From Salinispora oceanensis (GTDB lineage: Bacteria; Actinomycetota; Actinomycetes; Mycobacteriales; Micromonosporaceae): a DNA stretch of 64,000 bases. The notes under the pieces are model-generated. The model saw only the letters and a list, made by a program, of their open reading frames with translations, had not been told where the DNA came from and made no database searches. The position numbers were made by a program, and so were the translations under genes. Location of the stretch: contig NZ_KB911579.1 of NCBI RefSeq assembly GCF_000383575.1, forward strand, positions 5,169,424-5,233,423. The letters are read 5' to 3'. Shown one piece after another: positions 35,052 to 44,107 of this stretch (position 1 is its first letter; every line of letters begins with the position of its first letter).

Positions 35052-38000
35052 ATGCGTTTCGGGCTCCTCGGTCCGCTGGACGTCTGGACGGCGGACGGCA
35101 CACCGGTCACCGTGCCCGATGCGAAGGTCCGGCTCCTGCTCGCCGCTCTGCTGGCCCACGAGGGACAGCCGGTGTCAATCGACCGGCTCCTCGAACACCT
35201 GTGGGCGGACCTCCCCCCGGCCAACCCGACCGGGGCACTGCAGACGAAGGTCTGGCGACTGCGCCGTGCCCTGAACGCCGCGACCCCCGGCGCCCGCGAC
35301 CGCGTGCTCTCCCACCCACCGGGTTACCTGCTCCGCACCCGCCCGGAGCCGACCGACGCCGAACGGTTCACGGCCCTGCTGGAGCGGGCCGCCAACACCG
35401 CCGCCGCGCACACCCGGGCCGCGCTCCTCGACGAGGCGCTGGGACTGTGGCGCGGCCCGGTACTGGCCGACTTCCCCGAGGCCCCGTTCGCCACGGCACT
35501 GGCCGCGCGACTGGAGGAGCAGCGGTTGACCGCCATCGAGGACCGGGCCGAGGCCCGGCTCGCCCTCGGCCAGCACCACCCGCACAGCGGGGAGCTCGCC
35601 GACCTGCTGACCCGCCACCCATACCGAGAGCGCCTGCGTGCCCTGCACCTGCGGGTCCTGTACCGCGCGGGCCGACAGGGTGAGGCGCTGGACAGCTACG
35701 ACCGATTCCGCCGACAGCTCGCCGAGGAGCTGGGCGTGGATCCCGGTCCCGAGCTGGTCGCCCTCCACCGGGCGATCCTGTCGCAGGACCCGGCGCTGCT
35801 CGCCCCGCCGCCAGCGGGTAGCCCGGTTACCATCGCGCCCGCACCATCGGGCACAGCGCTCCCAGCACGGGCGCGGGGAAACCTTCCCGTGGCGCTGACC
35901 GAGCTGATCGGCCGGGAGGAGGCGGTACGCGACCTCCACCGCCTCCTTGACGCCGGGCGGATGGTAACCCTGGTGGGCTCCGGCGGGGTGGGCAAGACCC
36001 GGCTGGCGGTCGAGGCGGCCCGCCAGGTAGCCGACGTGTACCCGGACGGGGTGTGGCTGGTCGAGCTCGCGGCCCTGGAAGCCGACCCGGCGGTCCTGGC
36101 CGGGGCGATCCTCGCGGTGCTCGGCGTCCGCGAAGACGCGGAACGCCCGCCCGCAACGCCGGCCGAACGTCTGCTGGCGGCGCTGCGCGGTCGCCAACTC
36201 CTGCTGCTCCTGGACAACTGCGAACACGTCGTCGAGCCCGTCGCCGCGCTGGCCGACCGGGTGCTGCGACAGGCGCCGGGCGTCCGCCTGCTGGCCAGCA
36301 GCCAGGAGCCGCTGGGCGTCGCCGGTGAGCAGGTGTGCGCCGTGCCTCCACTGGCCCTGCCGGATCCCTCGGTCGGCGACCCGGTGCTGCTCGCCCGGGC
36401 GAGCGCGGTCCGGCTCTTCGTCACCCGGGCGACCGCCGCCGCGCCCGCGTTCGCGCTTGACGAGGCGAACGCCCGGGACGTTGGCGAGTTGTGCCACCGG
36501 CTCGATGGCATCCCGCTGGCACTGGAGCTGGCCGCCACTCGCGTCCGCGCACTGGGAGTCCGCGGTCTGCTGGCCCGGATCGACGACCGATTCCGGGTAC
36601 TGACCCGGGGACACTGGGGCGCACCACCCCGCCAGCAGACCCTCCGCGCGATGATCGACTGGAGCTGGGAGCTGCTCGGCGCGCCCGAGCAGCTTGTCCT
36701 GCGGCGGCTCGCGGTGCACGCGGACGGCTGCACGCTGGAGGCCGCCGAGGTGGTGTGCGCCGACGATGATCTCCCTGCCGACCAGGTTCTCGACCTGCTG
36801 GCCCGCCTGGTCGACCGCTCGCTGGTGGTCACGGCCGAGACGCCGGTCGGGCCGCGGTACCGGCTGTTGGAGTCCGTGGCAGCCTACTGCGCCGAGCGGC
36901 TGCGGGAGGCAGACGAGGTGGCGACGGTCCGCCACCGTCACCGGCGCTACTACACCGCGCTGGCCCGCCGGGCCGACGAGGAGCTGCGCGGCCCGAAGCA
37001 ACGGCAGTGGCTGGTCCGACTCGACCAGGAGACCGCCAACCTGCGGCAGGCGCTGGACGACGCGGTCACCGATAGCGACGCGGCGGGGGCGCTCGACCTG
37101 AGCACCGCGCTGGCCTGGTACGGCTACCTGCGGGGCCGGCTGCGGGAGACGCGCCGATCAATCGAGGCCGCGCTCGTCGTCGCCGGGCCGGCGCCGGAGA
37201 CGCCCCGGGCCGCCGCCGCCTGCTGGCGTGCCGGGCTGGCGTTGCTGGAGTGCGGCGGCGAACACGCACCGCTGGTCGCCCCCGCACTGGCCGGCTGGCC
37301 GGCCGGAAAGGAGTTGGCGGCGCGGGCGCGGGCCGTGGCCTTCCTCGGGCTCGCCCTGCTCAACACCGGCGATGTGGCCGGCAGCACGACCCTGGTCAAC
37401 GAGGTGTTGCCGGAGTTCGAGCGACTCGGCGACCGATGGGGCGTCGCCACCGCGCTGAGCCTGCGGGCGAGTCAGGCACTGGCCCGCGGCGACCTAACGG
37501 CGGTACGCCGGGACGGCGAACGTGCCGCCGCCCTCTTCCGCGAGCTGGGCGACCGGTGGGGCCAGTTGCAGGCGTCCCTCCCGCTCACCAACCGGGCCGA
37601 GGCCACCGGGGACTACCCGGAAGCGACCCGGCTGCACCGGGAGGGCCTGGAGTTGGCCGAGGAGTTGGGGTTGTGGCTGGAGGCCGCGGACCGCCTCTCC
37701 GGCCTGGGCCGCATCGCCCTCCTCGCCGGCGACTACGAACGAGCGCGCGAATTCCACGAGCGCGCGCGACGCCTGGCCGCCGAGCAGAGCTGCAAGCCAG
37801 CGGAGCTGTACGCGCAGATCGGGCTGGGCCTCGGTGCCCGCCGTGAGGGGCGCCTCGCCGATGCCGAACGGCTGTTGCGGCGCCTCCTGGACTGGACCCG
37901 GCAGCCCGGCCTCGACGCTGACGTGGTGCGGGCCCTGCTCCTGGCGGAGTTGGGTTTCATCGCCGAGCTGCGGGGGGCCGCCCCCGCCGCGGCTAACCTC

Positions 38001-38360
38001 CATGCCGAGTCGTTCGCTTTGGCGAGCGCCGTCGGCGACCCCCGGGCGCAGGCGCTGGCGCTGGAGGGGCTGGCCGGCGTGGCGACCATCGACGGCCGCC
38101 CCACGGCGGCGGCCCGGCTACTCGGCGCAGCGGCGATGGCGCGGGACTCGGTGGGCGCGCCGCTACCAGCCGGGGAGCAGGGAGACGTGGACCGAATCAC
38201 CGCCGTCGCCCGCACCGCGCTGGGCGCCCCGGCGTTCGCCGAGGAGTTCGGCCGGGGCAGTGGGCTGTGCCCGGAGCAGGCGTACGCCTCCTCCGGCGCG
38301 GCCGGAGCCCGCACTCCGCCTAGGGCCGGCGCCACTCGGTCCCCGGCGGACGTGGGGTGA
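35052..38360 (+). CDS. AfsR-type SARP regulator with NB-ARC and TPR-like domains
   Basis: A 1102-aa regulator. An OmpR-type winged helix (about 1-90, MRFGLLGPLDV through LQTKVWRLRRAL) and a bacterial transcriptional activation domain (about 95-245) form the SARP module. An NB-ARC/STAND ATPase follows (about 290-580; P-loop GSGGVGKTRLA, Walker B LLLLDNCEHV). The remainder is helical TPR-like repeats. SARP proteins activate antibiotic genes by binding direct repeats in promoters. The ATG at 35052 begins the domain exactly. It converges on the M16 gene with a one-base gap. Whether it controls the enediyne genes is unknown. Confidence 0.92.
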   Translation: MRFGLLGPLDVWTADGTPVTVPDAKVRLLLAALLAHEGQPVSIDRLLEHLWADLPPANPTGALQTKVWRLRRALNAATPGARDRVLSHPPGYLLRTRPEPTDAERFTALLERAANTAAAHTRAALLDEALGLWRGPVLADFPEAPFATALAARLEEQRLTAIEDRAEARLALGQHHPHSGELADLLTRHPYRERLRALHLRVLYRAGRQGEALDSYDRFRRQLAEELGVDPGPELVALHRAILSQDPALLAPPPAGSPVTIAPAPSGTALPARARGNLPVALTELIGREEAVRDLHRLLDAGRMVTLVGSGGVGKTRLAVEAARQVADVYPDGVWLVELAALEADPAVLAGAILAVLGVREDAERPPATPAERLLAALRGRQLLLLLDNCEHVVEPVAALADRVLRQAPGVRLLASSQEPLGVAGEQVCAVPPLALPDPSVGDPVLLARASAVRLFVTRATAAAPAFALDEANARDVGELCHRLDGIPLALELAATRVRALGVRGLLARIDDRFRVLTRGHWGAPPRQQTLRAMIDWSWELLGAPEQLVLRRLAVHADGCTLEAAEVVCADDDLPADQVLDLLARLVDRSLVVTAETPVGPRYRLLESVAAYCAERLREADEVATVRHRHRRYYTALARRADEELRGPKQRQWLVRLDQETANLRQALDDAVTDSDAAGALDLSTALAWYGYLRGRLRETRRSIEAALVVAGPAPETPRAAAACWRAGLALLECGGEHAPLVAPALAGWPAGKELAARARAVAFLGLALLNTGDVAGSTTLVNEVLPEFERLGDRWGVATALSLRASQALARGDLTAVRRDGERAAALFRELGDRWGQLQASLPLTNRAEATGDYPEATRLHREGLELAEELGLWLEAADRLSGLGRIALLAGDYERAREFHERARRLAAEQSCKPAELYAQIGLGLGARREGRLADAERLLRRLLDWTRQPGLDADVVRALLLAELGFIAELRGAAPAAANLHAESFALASAVGDPRAQALALEGLAGVATIDGRPTAAARLLGAAAMARDSVGAPLPAGEQGDVDRITAVARTALGAPAFAEEFGRGSGLCPEQAYASSGAAGARTPPRAGATRSPADVG

Positions 38361-38361
38361 C

Positions 38362-40050
38362 TCAGCCCGGCTCCTTCCAGACCCGGACGACCGAACCGAC
38401 GAGAAAGGGGGGAAGTAACAGGCTGCCGATGATGCCAAACGCGCTCAGCTCCGCCTGGCCAACCAGCACGGCGATGAGCACCGTCACGGAGATACTGGAA
38501 ACCCCTGCCGCGATGCAGCTGAGTGTGACGACCCGAACCTTCTTCCGGGTGCTGAAACTACGGAAACGGCGGAGCAAACCGGGGCGCCGGGAGACCGGCG
38601 GTGGCTGTGGGACCTCCTCCGGGTCTCGGGCCGGCAGCTCCACCCGGACCTGCGCTGGCACCGCCTGATCCACTGTGTCAGTGGTCAAGCCCCGATAGAG
38701 CGTCGGCTCGAGGCGGATCGAGATTCCGTCCTCGCCAAGGAGTTGTCGGCCACCGTCGGGCCAGGTGAGCAGCGCGGCACACTTGTCGTAGTGGACCGTG
38801 GCGAACTCGTCACTGCCCTTGCTGACCAGGCTCACCCCCTCGGTTCCGACGACGAGTCGCTGTGCCAGACCGCCCAGCGCGGGGTAGTCGGTGCCGGTGA
38901 CCTTGGTGGCCGAGGAGGTCGGCGCGGCAACGAATCCGGCCCAGTCCGCAGTCCGCCCACACGGCGTCATCAGCAACGAGTCAGCGAGTACCTCGGTCGC
39001 GATCTCGTGCACCGCCTCCGGGGTAACCTCCTTCACCCGCCGTAGCAGGTCATCGCTGGCGGTAACACCCTCCCCGGTAAGCACGTCGAACGCAGCTGAG
39101 GCTAGCCGGGAACTGTCGACATCCTCGGCGGAGAGCGCCTCCGTGGCCTTGCCGATCACCGCGGCGATGTTCGCCTCGTCAGTCCGGCCGACCCGAACCT
39201 TCGCCAGTACGTCGATGAATCCACCGAGCACCGCGTCCTGCTTCTCCGGCAGGGCATCGGCGAGAGCGGTTATGGTCGCGTACCCGTCGCCGCGCGGTTC
39301 GTAGTTGGTGGCCGCGGTGTAGGACAGTCCGTCCCGTTGGCGCAGCGCCTGAAAAAGTTCCCGCTCCAGCGCCCCGGCGAAGACGCTGGCGGTGACGCTA
39401 CGGGGGGCCACGGCGTTGACGGCGGTCAGGCCGCCGGAGCCGGAGAAGAACGCCGGGGTCTGGGGCAGCGCCGACGAGGGTGCTGGGACCGGCATCCGCT
39501 GGCCGGATGGAAGGTCGATTCGCAGCCCGGCCGGTAGCTCCGCCCCCGCGAGCCACAGCACCGCGTTTTCTTTGGTGAAGTAGCGCCGGGCCCAGTCCTG
39601 CAGGTCCTCCAGGGAGACCGCGTGCAGGCCCCACTCGGGATAGCTGAGCAGACCGTGGCCGCGGGCACCGTATCGCCACAGCGGCAGACCATCGAGGCCG
39701 GAGCCGCCACGGCTGTTCCACTCGGTCCGCAGAATCGCCTTTTCCGTCTCCACCCGGCTGGCCGGCAACTCGCGCAGACCTTTGCACACACCAGTCAGGA
39801 ACGTGGTGATGTCGTCAACCGATCCCTGTAGGTGAAAGTGGGTGACGACGTTGCCGGTGGTGCCGTTGTAGTGATAGTCGGCGGTACCCAGCGGGTACAA
39901 CACGAGATGTTCCAGCAGGTGAGTGATCCCCCGCCGGGCCAGGGTCTCGTCGGCCTGACCGACCCGAAACATCAGTCCGGCGTGGGCCGGCCCCGTAGTC
40001 GGGGCAAGTAGCGCCGGTACCCCGTCAACTTCCAGCTGCCGGATCATCAC
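38362..40050 (-). CDS. Membrane-anchored M16 (insulinase-like) peptidase
   Basis: A 562-aa protein with a single M16 peptidase unit: the inverted zinc motif HLLEH (about residues 44-48, in GITHLLEHLVL), a downstream candidate Glu ligand region (RVETEKAILRTEW), and a second M16-like half with DGLSYTAATNYEPR. After about residue 480 come a proline-rich linker, a basic RRFRSFSTRKKVR segment and two transmembrane helices at the C-terminus. A membrane-tethered processing peptidase is implied. Its start overlaps the stop of the upstream 313-aa gene (ATGA), so the two are likely partners. Function unknown. Confidence 0.82.
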   Translation of the reverse strand: MMIRQLEVDGVPALLAPTTGPAHAGLMFRVGQADETLARRGITHLLEHLVLYPLGTADYHYNGTTGNVVTHFHLQGSVDDITTFLTGVCKGLRELPASRVETEKAILRTEWNSRGGSGLDGLPLWRYGARGHGLLSYPEWGLHAVSLEDLQDWARRYFTKENAVLWLAGAELPAGLRIDLPSGQRMPVPAPSSALPQTPAFFSGSGGLTAVNAVAPRSVTASVFAGALERELFQALRQRDGLSYTAATNYEPRGDGYATITALADALPEKQDAVLGGFIDVLAKVRVGRTDEANIAAVIGKATEALSAEDVDSSRLASAAFDVLTGEGVTASDDLLRRVKEVTPEAVHEIATEVLADSLLMTPCGRTADWAGFVAAPTSSATKVTGTDYPALGGLAQRLVVGTEGVSLVSKGSDEFATVHYDKCAALLTWPDGGRQLLGEDGISIRLEPTLYRGLTTDTVDQAVPAQVRVELPARDPEEVPQPPPVSRRPGLLRRFRSFSTRKKVRVVTLSCIAAGVSSISVTVLIAVLVGQAELSAFGIIGSLLLPPFLVGSVVRVWKEPG

Positions 40051-40988
40051 CAGCCACCCTTCGCCATCGCCTCACGGCGAAGACCGTCGAACATCTCCAC
40101 CGGGTCATTGAAATACCCCCAGACGTTTTCACTGACCAGGTTGCCGATCGCAGCGAAGTACGGGGCGGCGAGGGCGTGGTCGCCGATGACGCTGTAGATC
40201 AACGCGAACCGGCTGACCGCGTCCACCCAGCCGTGTTCCGTGCCGAAAGCCGGATGCAGCACCGATCGGGCGGCAGCCTCGCGCAGCTCCTCCCGGATCC
40301 GAAGGTCTCCGCAGTAGTCGGCCCGTTCTTTGCCCTCTAGGTCGATCAGATGCTCGTAGTGGGCTTGGGCGACCAGGCTGCCCTGTGCCGCGCCCTCCGG
40401 CGCAGCCAACATCGCCGCCCAGGCGAAGGAGTGCATTTCTTCAAACGAACCACCCCACTTCGGACAGATCTGCTGCAGGTACTGCAGCTGCCCCGGAAGA
40501 TGATGCGGGTCGCTCTCGACGAGCCGGTCGTAGCGACGACGTGCCTCAGCCTGGCCGAGTTGCAGACCCCGGGCGGTGAGCAGGCGGCAATACCAGATCG
40601 CCGGATCGTCCGGTCGGTACGCGGCCGCGTCAATCAACATCTGCTCCGCGCCACGCAGGATCTGGTGGAACTCGCGGAACTGGTTCTGGCTGACGTGCTG
40701 GGCCTGATAGCCGGTTCGCACCTCCCAGGCCTGCACGATCAGGCATTCGCCGAGCAGCGCGGCGGCAAGCCCGTCGGCCGGATCGGCCTCGACCTGCCGC
40801 TGGGCGAGTGGCGCGGTCGGTGGCAGCGAGCCAGCGTAAGAAATCATTTCGGTCCGGGTGGCCGGGCGCTGGCCGTCAACCAAGCGACGCAGCGCGACCC
40901 AGTCCCCGTCCAGCACAGCAGCGCGCAGGTCGGAGAGCTCGCGATAGGCGGTAGCGAGGTCGGTGGTGAGCGCGGGCGCGGCAAGCAT
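40047..40988 (-). CDS. Conserved helical (TPR-like) protein of unknown function
   Basis: A 313-aa soluble protein, mostly helical, with repeats such as AEQMLIDAAAYRPDDPAIWYC and ARRRYDRLVESDPHHLPGQL that resemble tetratricopeptide motifs. I do not recognise a catalytic motif. It is the first gene of a two-gene operon with the M16 peptidase, joined by a 4-nt overlap, so it probably assists or regulates that peptidase or presents its substrate. Confidence 0.7.
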   Translation of the reverse strand: MLAAPALTTDLATAYRELSDLRAAVLDGDWVALRRLVDGQRPATRTEMISYAGSLPPTAPLAQRQVEADPADGLAAALLGECLIVQAWEVRTGYQAQHVSQNQFREFHQILRGAEQMLIDAAAYRPDDPAIWYCRLLTARGLQLGQAEARRRYDRLVESDPHHLPGQLQYLQQICPKWGGSFEEMHSFAWAAMLAAPEGAAQGSLVAQAHYEHLIDLEGKERADYCGDLRIREELREAAARSVLHPAFGTEHGWVDAVSRFALIYSVIGDHALAAPYFAAIGNLVSENVWGYFNDPVEMFDGLRREAMAKGGW

Positions 40989-41111
40989 GCGGGGATCCTA
41001 AGCCCACTGTGGCTGAGCCGACCAACCGGATTAACCGACGACCGGCCCGCGACAGAGTAGCAGTGACTCGGGTTCGCGCTGGGTCGCGGTTTCAACCGCG
41101 CCCGACGCCGG

Positions 41112-42284
41112 CTACCGTTCCCCGGGAAAAGACAGTTCCGTCGGGTGTGGAAATGAGTCGGGCCGATAGCTGCAGGACGGGTCTTCGGCCCAGATATCGC
41201 CGGTCACCGCGTACGCCCGGGCCCGGGATCCGCCGCAGGCGGTGCGAAACTCGCAGGCGCCGCAGCGACCGCCGAGCCGATCCGGATCACGCAGCGCGGT
41301 GAACAGCGTCGAGTCCCGGTAGATGTCACGGAGCGAACGCTGCCGTACATTGCCCGCCGATACCGGCAGGAAGCCGCTTGGATGCACGTCGCCGCGGTGG
41401 GACACGAAGGCGAACCCGTTGCCGGCACTCACCCGGAGCGGCGCACGTCGGACCCGGTCGGCGGTACCGGTCAACCCGCGCGAATCGAGGTCATCGCGCA
41501 GTTGCTGGTACAGCCGCCCGAGGCCCAGGCTGCGGACGTGGTCGTCGCCCCGCCGGGCCAGCGCCTCGCGTTGCAGGCAGACCCGGCGGAAGTGGTGCGC
41601 CTCGGTGGTCTTGACCGCGATGCTCTCACCGAGGTCGTACAGCACGTTGAGCACGTCCTCGGTCTGGGTGGCATCCAGGCTCCGCAGTCCCTGACCCCGC
41701 CCGGTCGGGACGAGGAGGAAGACGCTCCAGAGCAGGGCGCCGTAAGCGCGTACCTGGGCGGCGAGCTCTGGCAGATCATGGACGCTATTCCTGGTCACGG
41801 TGCTGTTGATCTGCACCTTGAGGCCCAGGTCGACGGCATCGCGCCAGGCCTGCATGGTCAGGTCCCACACCCCGGGGACCCCCCGGAAACCGTCATGGCC
41901 GGCGGCGGTGGCAGCGTCGAGACTCAGCGAGACCGCCCGTGCCCCGGCAGCGTGCAACGCTGCCAGCGCCGGACGGGTGAGGGTGGGTGTCCCCGATGGC
42001 GAGACCGACACGGGCAGGCCGAACTCAGTGCCACGGCGGACCAACAACTCCAGGTCGGGGCGCTGGAACGGGTCCCCGCCCGTGATCACGAACAGCGGCG
42101 CGGGCCGCCCGAACTCGGCGACCTGCGCCAGCAGAGCGGTGGCCTCGTCGGTGTTCAGCTCGGCCCGGTCCCGATCAGGGCGGGCGGAGGCCCGGCAGTG
42201 CAGGCAGGCGAGCGGGCACGCCTGGGTGGCCTCCCAGATCACGATGAAGGGACGTTCCCCCACGTCCTGTTTCGGTATCCGCAC
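41112..42284 (-). CDS. Radical SAM/SPASM protein (TIGR04053-like)
   Basis: A 390-aa radical SAM enzyme. The cluster motif is CPLACLHC (CxxxCxxC) near residue 23, followed by FVITGGDPF. The C-terminal SPASM domain has CGACEFRTACGGSRARAYA with a late Cys in EDPSCSY. Relatives are annotated TIGR04053, near heme-synthesis (AhbD-type) enzymes, but some modify peptides. The GTG at 42284 is preferred by domain start; an ATG at 42362 would overlap the hemerythrin stop (TGATG) and give 416 aa. It lies beside the hemerythrin gene. Confidence 0.85.
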   Translation of the reverse strand: MRIPKQDVGERPFIVIWEATQACPLACLHCRASARPDRDRAELNTDEATALLAQVAEFGRPAPLFVITGGDPFQRPDLELLVRRGTEFGLPVSVSPSGTPTLTRPALAALHAAGARAVSLSLDAATAAGHDGFRGVPGVWDLTMQAWRDAVDLGLKVQINSTVTRNSVHDLPELAAQVRAYGALLWSVFLLVPTGRGQGLRSLDATQTEDVLNVLYDLGESIAVKTTEAHHFRRVCLQREALARRGDDHVRSLGLGRLYQQLRDDLDSRGLTGTADRVRRAPLRVSAGNGFAFVSHRGDVHPSGFLPVSAGNVRQRSLRDIYRDSTLFTALRDPDRLGGRCGACEFRTACGGSRARAYAVTGDIWAEDPSCSYRPDSFPHPTELSFPGER

Positions 42285-42361
42285 CGGCCTACCCGGGCTC
42301 CGGTGCGATGCCCTCTGCCGGCTCGTCGTCCTGGAGCGCTGCCACCCGGTCGGCGTTGGCA

Positions 42362-42814
42362 TCACGCCTGCTGGGCCGCGGTGTCTGACTGCTGTGGGGT
42401 CAGCCGGTCCCAGGCGGATATCGGCAGCGCGATGACCGCGGCCGGGAACAGCCCGTGTTCCTCGTTGTCGATGTGCCGGTGCAGCCGGTCCAGGGCGGCC
42501 AGCACCGCCGGCCAGTCCGGTGCCGCACGGTCGACGGTGCTGAGGACGCCGTGGATGTCGTCGTGCTCGTCGCACAGCTGCTCCACCGCTTCGGTGAGGC
42601 TGCCCTCGGCACGCAGTTCGAGAAAGAGGCCGCGTTCCTCGGTTTCGGTGTGCGGCATCAGCAGCGCGAGCAGGTCGTCAAGGAGATCAACGCGGTTCTC
42701 CGCGCCGGACGTGATGGCGGTACGCAGCCGCCCGGCGGCGTTGGCAATCGCCTCGTGTTCAGCGGTCAGTCGCCCGATCAGCGGGAACTCCCGACAGCCG
42801 CAGTAGTTGCACAT
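42362..42814 (-). CDS. Hemerythrin-like HHE-domain protein
   Basis: A 150-aa HHE cation-binding protein. Candidate di-iron ligands are visible as HEAIANAAG, MPHTETEERGLF, LCDEHDDIHG and HRHIDNEEHGLFP. A Cys-rich MCNYCGCR N-terminus may bind another metal. It could bind oxygen, nitric oxide or iron, or protect against oxidative stress. It is followed directly by the radical SAM gene, suggesting shared expression, and lies downstream of unbU across a strong hairpin. Confidence 0.88.
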   Translation of the reverse strand: MCNYCGCREFPLIGRLTAEHEAIANAAGRLRTAITSGAENRVDLLDDLLALLMPHTETEERGLFLELRAEGSLTEAVEQLCDEHDDIHGVLSTVDRAAPDWPAVLAALDRLHRHIDNEEHGLFPAAVIALPISAWDRLTPQQSDTAAQQA

Positions 42815-42933
42815 GACCGACCTCCCGACCGTGTTGTGGGGAATACATCAACCTTGCCCCGATAAACCCGGAGAACCTAGGGTCGTTCGGCCTGTCCTCG
42901 TCTGGAATAGGTCACCTGCCCGGCGGCCCGGAT

Positions 42934-42977
42934 TCGACGGCCGGTCCGCCCCGGATCCGGGGCGGACCGGCCGTCGA
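42934..42977. terminator. Perfect 44-bp palindrome, probable terminator of the unbV-unbU operon
   Basis: An uninterrupted palindrome centred on GGATCC, with 22-bp arms running from TCGACGGCC to GGCCGTCGA. It lies 47 nt past the unbU stop and 120 nt before hemerythrin, and would form a very stable stem. No T-run is present. Confidence 0.7.
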
Positions 42978-43024
42978 CCTACGTCACGAGACCGGGACGT
43001 ACGGGTGCCGTCGCACCCGGTGGG

Positions 43025-44107
43025 TCACGCCGGGCGTGCACTCGCCCCCACCAGCGGAGCGGCGGCCACGGCGGCCGGCTCCTCGGCAGTGGCCCGATCC
43101 CGCAACCGGTCCCGCATCCAGATCCCCCACCAGATCAGGCCACGACCCAGGCAGACGAGGGTCACCGCGAAGAACAGGGTGTAGACGATGTTGAAGACCA
43201 TCAGCACGCCGTAGACCGCGGCCACGGAAGCACCAAAGATGAACTGGGCTCGCCCCTTCATGGGGGTGGTACCCGGGTCGGTGATCATATAGTTGGTGAA
43301 CAGGACGAACGCGACGCCGGTGATGGGCAGGAGGGCCGCCCAGAGCTGCACGTCCCAGATGAGGTGTCGCAGTACGGCCTGGATCACGAAGCCGCCGACC
43401 CAACCCACGATGAGTGGGATCTTCTTGGTGAGAACGCCGTTGAGGACGGTCCCGGCGGTGATAATGATCAGTGGCACGAGGATCTGCATCACGTCCGGCA
43501 CATTCTCAGTGAAGTGGTACGGCGGAGCGATGTTGACCCAGGAGAAGACGAGTAGGGTCACCGTGATGCCCAGGTTGGACGGGTTCATGAAGTGCCGCAT
43601 CCGGCCACGGATGGGCGCCTGGAAGATCGCCTTCTGCCCGATCGCGACCACGACCGCGAACGCAATTGGCCAGAACTGATCGTTGGCGTAGAGCAGCATG
43701 TTCGCCGCGAGCGCCGTGATGTGCGCGGGGAGCAGGAAGGTATAGACGCCCCAGGCACCGTTGCCCAGGAAAGCCGGCCGCCGACGGTGCGCCCACGCGG
43801 TGGTCAGTTCGACGATGATCTCGATGGTGTAGCCGACGGCCACAGCGAGGAGCGGCCAGGTCCACGGCTGTTCGAATCCGAGCACCGTGTAGCCGAGAAT
43901 GTTGAAGACGCTCATGGAGATCGCGAAGTTCCGCAGTGCCAGGTACCGGGGATCACGGCTATCCATCCGCGGCGGGCTGCCCCGGGTGGCCGAGGCGTGG
44001 CGATCGAAGCTGGCGGCGGTAGCGGTGCGGGGCGAAGCGGGGTCGGTGGGCGGCACGGTGCCGGATGCCCCCGCATCAGCCCGGACGCTGCCTCGGACGT
44101 CGGTCAT
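43025..44107 (-). CDS. unbU: UnbU (E5-like) enediyne membrane protein
   Basis: A 360-aa polytopic membrane protein with a 45-residue polar N-terminus and about eight to nine helices. FMNPSNLGITVTLLVFSW and NYMITDPGTTPMKGRA resemble the NqrB/RnfD family, where the latter region lies near covalent FMN. UnbU (SgcE5 in the C-1027 cluster) is one of the genes that mark enediyne loci; its biochemical role is not established. The ATG overlaps the unbV stop (44104-44107). The electron-transport idea is inferred from motif similarity. Confidence 0.88.
   Translation of the reverse strand: MTDVRGSVRADAGASGTVPPTDPASPRTATAASFDRHASATRGSPPRMDSRDPRYLALRNFAISMSVFNILGYTVLGFEQPWTWPLLAVAVGYTIEIIVELTTAWAHRRRPAFLGNGAWGVYTFLLPAHITALAANMLLYANDQFWPIAFAVVVAIGQKAIFQAPIRGRMRHFMNPSNLGITVTLLVFSWVNIAPPYHFTENVPDVMQILVPLIIITAGTVLNGVLTKKIPLIVGWVGGFVIQAVLRHLIWDVQLWAALLPITGVAFVLFTNYMITDPGTTPMKGRAQFIFGASVAAVYGVLMVFNIVYTLFFAVTLVCLGRGLIWWGIWMRDRLRDRATAEEPAAVAAAPLVGASARPA

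Noticed and set aside
35175..37001. A 608-residue open frame antisense to the SARP gene
   Set aside because: A GC-rich shadow without domain motifs; the sense strand encodes clear SARP and NB-ARC motifs.
42285..42362. Longer N-terminus (ATG at 42362) for the radical SAM protein
   Set aside because: The extra 26 residues are Arg/Ser/Thr-rich with no conserved feature; the domain starts right after the GTG at 42284. The TGATG overlap keeps the longer form possible.
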